Made by a program: the position numbers and the translations under genes. Positions 59,181 to 64,000 of a stretch of DNA of 64,000 nt are shown in pieces; within the stretch, counting starts at the first letter, position 1, and each line of letters begins with the position of its first letter. The notes beneath the pieces are model-generated. The model saw only the letters and a program-made list of their open reading frames with translations. It was not told where the DNA came from and did not search any database. The DNA is from Lysobacter enzymogenes (GTDB lineage Bacteria > Pseudomonadota > Gammaproteobacteria > Xanthomonadales > Xanthomonadaceae): assembly GCF_023617245.1 (NCBI RefSeq), contig NZ_CP067396.1:930001-994000 (forward strand), in the 5' to 3' direction.

Positions 59181-61565
59181 ATGTCCGTTGTTTCCGCCGC
59201 ACGCCTGCCGCAGCGCAGCCGCGTCGCCGCTCTCCATTCCCGTCGTCCGCTCGCGCGCAAGACCGCGCTGGCCAGCGCCGTCGCCAGCCTGCTGCTGCTC
59301 GGCGCCGCGCTGCCGGCCACCGCGCAGCAGGCGGCGGAGGCCGACGCCCCGCCGGCGCGCGCCGCGGACGCCAACGCCACCCAGCTCGACGCCATCACCG
59401 TCACCGCCGAGCGCCGCGAGCAGAACCTGCAGGACGTGCCGGTCTCGGTCGGCGTGGTCCAGGGCGATGCGATGCGCGCCTTCACCGCCGGCGGCGACGA
59501 CACCCTGCTGGCGCTGTCGGGCAAGGTCCCCAGCTTCTACGCCGAGACCACCACCGGCCGCATCTTCCCGCGCTTCTACATCCGCGGCCTGGGCAACATC
59601 GACTTCTACCTCGGCGCCTCGCAGCCGGTGTCGATCATCCAGGACGACGTCGTGCTCGAGCACGTCGTGCTCAAGTCCAACCCGGTGTTCGACGTCGACC
59701 AGGTCGAAGTGCTGCGCGGCCCGCAGGGCTCGCTGTTCGGCCGCAACACCACCGCCGGCATCGTCAAGTTCGACAGCATCAAGCCGAGCCAGGACTACTC
59801 CGGCCGCCTCAGCGCCAGCTACGGCAGCTACAACACCGTCTCGCTCGACGGCGGCGTCGGCGGCCCGATCAACGACGTGCTGTCGTTCCGCGTCTCGGCC
59901 CTGTACCAGCACCGCGACGACTGGGTCGACAACACCTACCGCGGCGCCAGCGCCGACGGCACCGTGTCGCCGAAGAACGACGCGATGGGCGGCTACGACG
60001 ACCGCAACCTGCGCGTGCAGTTCCTGCTCGAGCCGAGCGAGAACTTCTCGCTGCTGGCCTCGGCCCACGCCCGCGACTACGACGGCACCTCGACCCTGTT
60101 CCTGCGCAACGCACTGCGCAAGGGTTCCAACGAAGTGTTCGGCGCGCGCGACAAGGTCGCCTACGACGAAGCCGGCGACAACCCGCAGGCCTACAAGACC
60201 TACGGCGGCTCGGTGAAGGCGACCTGGCGCTTCAACGAGATGTCGCTGACCTCGATCAGCGCCTACGAGACCACCTCCGGCTACAGCCGCGGCGACACCG
60301 ACGGCGGCGCCGCGGCCGACTATCCGTTCAACGGCCAGCCCAACGGCTACGGCCAGTCGATGGGCCAGGTCCGCGACCTCGACCAGCTGACCCAGGAAAT
60401 CCGCCTGGCCAGCGAGAGCGAAGCCGCGCTGCAGTGGCAGCTCGGCGCGTTCTACTTCGACGGCCGCGACACCACCGACTTCTATCAGCGCGCCTGGTTC
60501 CTCAGCGGCAACGCGCGCAACCCCAACAACTGGGTGCGCCTGCGCAACAGCAACACCTCGTGGGCCGCGTTCGGCCAGCTGAGCTACAAGTTCGGCGACA
60601 AGTTCACCGTCACCGCCGGCGTGCGCGAGACCCGCGACAGCAAGCGCACGCGCCTGCTCAAGACCGCCGACACGGTCGCCGGCGTGTCCACCTACAAGGG
60701 CCGCCGCGACGTGGAGATGGCCGACACCACGCCGAGCTGGGACCTCAGCGCGATGTACGAGATCACCCCGCAGGTCAGCGTCTACGGCCGCGTCGCCCGC
60801 GGCTTCCGCGGCCCGACCATCCAGGGCCGCTCGGCGGTGTTCAACGCCGACTTCACCACCGCCGATTCGGAAACCATCCTGTCGTGGGAAGCCGGCGTGA
60901 AGTCGAGCCTGTTCGACAACCGCCTGCGCCTGAACGCCGCCGCGTTCACCTACACCGTCGACGACATCCAGCTCAACGGCAACGACTCCAACGGCAACGG
61001 CGTGCTGTTCAACGCCGACAAGGCCCGCGCCTACGGCGTCGAGGCCGACCTGGACTGGCGCCCGATCCCGAACCTGTCGATCACCGCCGGCGCCAGCTGG
61101 CTGCACAGCGAGATCCAGGACAAGCGCGTCTACGCCCAGGTCTGCGGCCTCAACGGCCAGGTGGTGTGCACGGTCAACGATCCGACCATCAAGATCGGCT
61201 CCAACGTGTTCGCCCAGATCGACGGCAACCCGCTGCCGAACGCGCCCAAGTACAACCTCAGCCTCGGCGCGCGCTACGACATCCCGGTCAGCGACGCGGG
61301 CGCGTTCTTCGTCGCCACCGACTGGAACAAGCAGGGCTACACCAGCTTCGTGCTGTACGACTCCAAGGAGTTCAACTCGCGCGGCAACTTCGAGGGCGGC
61401 CTGCAGGTCGGCTACACCGGCGGTTACGGCGCCTACGAAGTGGCGCTGTTCGCGCGCAACATCACCAACGAGAAGAACCTCAAGGGCGTGATCGAGAACT
61501 ACATGGCGGCGGTGTACAACGAGCCGCGCGTGGTCGGCGTGTCGCTGAACCTCAAGTGGCCGTGA
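59181..61565 (+). CDS. TonB-dependent outer-membrane receptor
   Basis: 794 residues. Signal peptide to ALPATAQQA. A TonB-box-like DAITVTAERREQNLQDVPVS at ~67-86 begins the plug domain, which includes the conserved FYIRGLGNIDF and VEVLRGPQGSLFGRNTTAG. The 22-strand barrel follows, ending in VGVSLNLKWP; the receptor closes with an aromatic-poor end typical of the 'iron complex outermembrane recepter' group of xanthomonads and sphingomonads. Aromatic and plant-derived compounds, siderophores or vitamin B12 are possible substrates; no neighbour gives a clue. Confidence 0.92.
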   Translation: MSVVSAARLPQRSRVAALHSRRPLARKTALASAVASLLLLGAALPATAQQAAEADAPPARAADANATQLDAITVTAERREQNLQDVPVSVGVVQGDAMRAFTAGGDDTLLALSGKVPSFYAETTTGRIFPRFYIRGLGNIDFYLGASQPVSIIQDDVVLEHVVLKSNPVFDVDQVEVLRGPQGSLFGRNTTAGIVKFDSIKPSQDYSGRLSASYGSYNTVSLDGGVGGPINDVLSFRVSALYQHRDDWVDNTYRGASADGTVSPKNDAMGGYDDRNLRVQFLLEPSENFSLLASAHARDYDGTSTLFLRNALRKGSNEVFGARDKVAYDEAGDNPQAYKTYGGSVKATWRFNEMSLTSISAYETTSGYSRGDTDGGAAADYPFNGQPNGYGQSMGQVRDLDQLTQEIRLASESEAALQWQLGAFYFDGRDTTDFYQRAWFLSGNARNPNNWVRLRNSNTSWAAFGQLSYKFGDKFTVTAGVRETRDSKRTRLLKTADTVAGVSTYKGRRDVEMADTTPSWDLSAMYEITPQVSVYGRVARGFRGPTIQGRSAVFNADFTTADSETILSWEAGVKSSLFDNRLRLNAAAFTYTVDDIQLNGNDSNGNGVLFNADKARAYGVEADLDWRPIPNLSITAGASWLHSEIQDKRVYAQVCGLNGQVVCTVNDPTIKIGSNVFAQIDGNPLPNAPKYNLSLGARYDIPVSDAGAFFVATDWNKQGYTSFVLYDSKEFNSRGNFEGGLQVGYTGGYGAYEVALFARNITNEKNLKGVIENYMAAVYNEPRVVGVSLNLKWP

Positions 61566-61615
61566 TCGCGCGCGCCGGCGTCGGCCGGCGGCTGCGATCC
61601 TGAGTTCGACCCGGA

Positions 61616-61643
61616 CGGGGCTCTTCGGAGCCCCGTTTTTTTT
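61616..61643 (+). terminator. Rho-independent terminator of the receptor gene
   Basis: Stem CGGGGCTC / GAGCCCCG with UUCG loop and eight T. Same design as the terminators at 22,062 and 37,341. Confidence 0.9.
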
Positions 61644-61670
61644 GGGGGCGGGGCGCGTTGAAGAGCGGGA

Positions 61671-61803
61671 GCAACGTCAAAATGGGTTCCGGCTTTCGCC
61701 GGAATGACGGGGTGGGGTTTTGCCTCCACTTCATTGCCGAGGTGGAAATTTCGCCTCCACCTCCCGTCATTCCGGCGAAAGCCGGAACCCATTTTGACGT
61801 TGC
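61671..61803. repeat. 41-bp perfect inverted repeat
   Basis: Left arm 61671-61711 begins GCAACGTCAAAATGGGTTCC; right arm 61763-61803 is its exact reverse complement. The 51-base interior contains smaller inverted phrases (GGTGG / CCACC twice). Each arm also contains its own short palindrome TTCCGGC-TTTC-GCCGGAA. It belongs to the extragenic CGTCATTCCGGCGAAAGCCGG repeat class and lies between a terminator and the next gene. Confidence 0.9.
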
Positions 61804-61954
61804 TTTTGCTTTACCCAGCCCCGCAACCCACGTCCGAACCGCGGAACCCATCACCACCCCGCGCATCCCGCCACCCGCCGCAAACCCCGCCGCTTGCCCG
61901 CGCCTTACGCAAGCGCCAAGCTCCCCCACCATCCCTCGAGCTTCGGGAGCCGCC

Positions 61955-63106
61955 TTGAACGCATTCGCCTTGCGCCCCTGGAGCCTGGGTCTGGCCCTGT
62001 ACGCCGCATGCCTGGGCAGCGCCTTCGCCGCCACGCCGGCCGCCGCCGCGCCGCCGCCGCCCGCGGCCGAAGCCGCGTTCGACGACGGCCCCTACATCCG
62101 CTACGGCGACGGCGAACTCATCGCCCGCTGGGTCTGCGCCGGCAAGGTGCTGGAGCGCCGCTACCCGGCCGCGCGCTGGCCGGTGCGGGTACCGCCGCGC
62201 TGCAGTTTCGAGCGGCCGATCCTGGTGCGCGCGCCGGCGCAGCCGCCGGCCGATGCGGCGGACGCCGCGGCGACGCGGATCGCGGCGCTGTCGGACGTGC
62301 ACGGCCAGTACGACTTGCTGGTGCGGCTGCTGCAGGCCCACGGCATCGTCGGCCGCGATCTGCGCTGGCGCTACGGCCGCGGCCATCTGGTCGTGGTCGG
62401 CGACGTGTTCGACCGCGGCTCCAAGGTCAACCAGGCGCTGTGGTTGCTGTATTCGCTGGAACAGCAGGCGCGCGAGGCCGGCGGCGGCGTGCACTACCTG
62501 ATCGGCAACCACGAGGCGATGGCGCTCGGCGGCGACCTGCGCTACGTCAATCCCGGTTACCAGCGCAGCGCCGCGGCGCTGGGCGAGACGTACCCGCAGT
62601 TGTACGGGCCCGACAGCGTGCTCGGCCAATGGCTGCGCACCCGTCCGGCCATCGCCCGGGTCGGCGGCCTGCTGTTCGTGCACGGCGGCATCTCGCCCGA
62701 CTACCTCGCCGGTGACGGCGACATCGAGCGCGGCAACGCCCTCTACCGCGCCTCGCTCGGCACGCCCAAGGCGGTGTGGCAGGACGATCCGCGGTTGTCG
62801 CCGCTGTACAACGGCAAGACCAGCCCGATCTGGTACCGCGGCTATTTCACCGACCCCGCGCTGCAACGCGAGCAGGTCGATGCGATCGCGGCCCGGCTCG
62901 GCGTCTCGCGCATCGTCGTCGGCCACACCACCCACCACCACATCGCCAGCTACTTCGACGGCCGGGTGATCGGCGTGGACAGCGGGCTCAAGAACGGCGA
63001 GAGCGGCGAGATCCTGCTGGTCGAGGACGGCCGCTTCAGCCGCGGCGCGCTCGACGGCGGCCGGCTGCCGCTGCTGCCCGGCGAGCGCCTGCGCGACGAA
63101 GACTGA
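61955..63106 (+). CDS. Secreted metallophosphoesterase
   Basis: 383 residues from a TTG at 61955, preceded by CGGGAGC and followed by a signal-like segment (LRPWSLGLALYAACLGSAFA). An upstream frame extension is non-coding-like and covers the inverted repeat. Calcineurin-type motifs are in order: LSDVHGQYDLL, VVGDVFDRGSKV, GNHEAMALGG and VGHTTHHH. These bind two metals. The relatives are 'metallophosphoesterase' proteins of about 350-400 residues that act on phosphate esters in the periplasm. Substrate unknown. Confidence 0.88.
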   Translation: MNAFALRPWSLGLALYAACLGSAFAATPAAAAPPPPAAEAAFDDGPYIRYGDGELIARWVCAGKVLERRYPAARWPVRVPPRCSFERPILVRAPAQPPADAADAAATRIAALSDVHGQYDLLVRLLQAHGIVGRDLRWRYGRGHLVVVGDVFDRGSKVNQALWLLYSLEQQAREAGGGVHYLIGNHEAMALGGDLRYVNPGYQRSAAALGETYPQLYGPDSVLGQWLRTRPAIARVGGLLFVHGGISPDYLAGDGDIERGNALYRASLGTPKAVWQDDPRLSPLYNGKTSPIWYRGYFTDPALQREQVDAIAARLGVSRIVVGHTTHHHIASYFDGRVIGVDSGLKNGESGEILLVEDGRFSRGALDGGRLPLLPGERLRDED

Positions 63107-63297
63107 ATGCGCTCGCGCGGGCGCCGTGCACCGCGCGCGTCGCGAGTGTGCGCGGCGTCGGGCCGCCGCGGCGAAGCCGATCGGAAGATGAGCGGACGGC
63201 CCGAAACTGCAATCTGCCGTTCGCATGCCTGCGTTATCCTCGCGCCGCTTGCGCCGGCGATGCCTCGCCGCGCATTCATACGACAGGAGCGGCAAGG

Positions 63298-63816
63298 ATG
63301 AACATGCGCAAGTCGGGTCGGGTCGCGGCGATCGCGGCGTTGTGGGGCCTGGCGCTGGCCGGCGCGGCGTTGCCGGCGGCCGCGGCCGATTGGGTCCACA
63401 GCGGGCGCTACCAGTACTTCAGCGAAGGTCCGCTCGGCGGCAACGGCTCCAACGGCTGCCAGGGCGGCGCCACGCCGCTGGCCTCGGGCGATTGCATCGC
63501 CGACCCGGGTACCGGCTGGGCCGCCAACTTCAACGCGGCGATGGCGGCGGCCGACGCGGTCGAAGCCACCGGCGTGTGCGTGCTGGGCTACCAGTACCCG
63601 TCCTCGTGCCGTTTCGCCGGTTATGCCCTCAACGGCCAGGGCGTGTCGGCGAGCGAGAACTTCTACGCTCCCAACGACCTGCCGCGCCCCTGCGTCGCCG
63701 GCACCCACGCGGTGGCTTACGTGATCTTCCGCCGGGTGGTCGACGCCCAGGACGGCAGCGCCGACGACCGCGGCATCGAAAGCGACTACTCGGCCGACGA
63801 GTACCAGTGCCGCTGA
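63298..63816 (+). CDS. Hypothetical secreted protein
   Basis: 172 residues from ATG 63298 with CAGGAGCGGCAAGG before it. Signal peptide AAIAALWGLALAGAALPAAAA. The mature protein has seven Cys (SNGCQGG, SGDCIAD, TGVCVLG, SSCRFAG, RPCVAG, EYQCR and others nearby) suggesting disulfides in the periplasm or outside. A Gly/Asn-rich N-part (SEGPLGGNGSNG) recalls exported enzymes, but no motif is recognised. Confidence 0.7.
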   Translation: MNMRKSGRVAAIAALWGLALAGAALPAAAADWVHSGRYQYFSEGPLGGNGSNGCQGGATPLASGDCIADPGTGWAANFNAAMAAADAVEATGVCVLGYQYPSSCRFAGYALNGQGVSASENFYAPNDLPRPCVAGTHAVAYVIFRRVVDAQDGSADDRGIESDYSADEYQCR

Positions 63817-63911
63817 GCGGGCAATGGCGCGGCCGCCGGCCGGTCCTCGAACGCCATCGGGGCTGATCGCTCCCGCCTTCCAGCGCGGGCCCGCGCCGCG
63901 TCAGCCGCGGC

Positions 63912-64000
63912 TCACGCCTGCGCGCCTGCTTCCAGCGCCGTGGCGATGCGCACCTCGCCGCTCAGCACCTTGTGGATCGGGCAGGCGTTGGCGATCTGCA
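63912..64000 (-). CDS. OsmC-family peroxidase, C-terminal end
   Basis: Only the last 28 codons are inside the window: QIANACPIHKVLSGEVRIAT followed by ALEAGAQA and TGA. The CPIHK.L.GEV motif holds the second redox Cys of OsmC/Ohr-type thiol peroxidases, which reduce organic hydroperoxides. The short tail is typical for the OsmC subgroup. Start lies beyond the right edge. Confidence 0.75.
   Translation of the reverse strand, partial: QIANACPIHKVLSGEVRIATALEAGAQA

Overview
The window is chromosomal DNA from a high-GC gammaproteobacterium of the Xanthomonadales, most likely Lysobacter or a close relative. This rests on the roughly 70% GC codon use, the split coenzyme-B12 ribonucleotide reductase (nrdJa/nrdJb), the wealth of secreted proteases and RHS proteins, and a lanthipeptide locus. 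No search was run, so the genus is an inference.

Bases 1-21,900 are mostly housekeeping: the end of a RarD-type permease, a tripartite ABC efflux operon on the minus strand (adaptor, ATPase, two FtsX-type permeases), a secreted DUF11 protein, a minus-strand run of lipoprotein, leucyl aminopeptidase, HAD phosphatase, endonuclease V and AI-2E-type permease, a YqjD/YqjE-like trio, a DegP-type protease, and then nrdJa - histone H1-like gene - nrdJb on the plus strand. A strongly folded leader of about 900 nt precedes nrdJa. Two REP-like hairpins with a shared loop lie at 13.8-14.1 kb.

Bases 21,900-37,400 form a lower-GC accessory region full of broken genes: a frameshifted XRE regulator, a TnsA-like/amidohydrolase chimera, a gene with an internal TAG, a frameshifted HicA-like locus, an integron attC relic and a dispersed dyad repeat. 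Its main intact content is a pair of exported RHS/YD-repeat proteins ending in a HELLGH zincin toxin domain, followed by a lipoprotein that is the likely immunity protein.

Bases 37,985-47,760 are the most novel part. First come GrpB, a YadH-like ABC permease without its ATPase, and a fusion of a tRNA-nucleotidyltransferase-like domain with a beta-propeller. After a clear sigma70-like promoter follows a tightly overlapping seven-gene operon: chorismate lyase-like protein, AMP-ligase, acyl carrier protein, HemN-like radical SAM enzyme, sulfotransferase, SDR, second sulfotransferase. This looks like a small biosynthetic cluster making a sulfated product, possibly from 4-hydroxybenzoate, that I cannot match to a known pathway.

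Bases 47,800-64,000 carry a secreted subtilase with a small secreted partner, a fimbrial subunit, a DUF4105 (Lnb-like) membrane protein, a class II lanthipeptide synthetase LanM with its precursor peptide, signal peptidase I, a Zn-protease-like protein, a TonB-dependent receptor, a metallophosphoesterase, a small secreted protein and the end of an OsmC-like gene.
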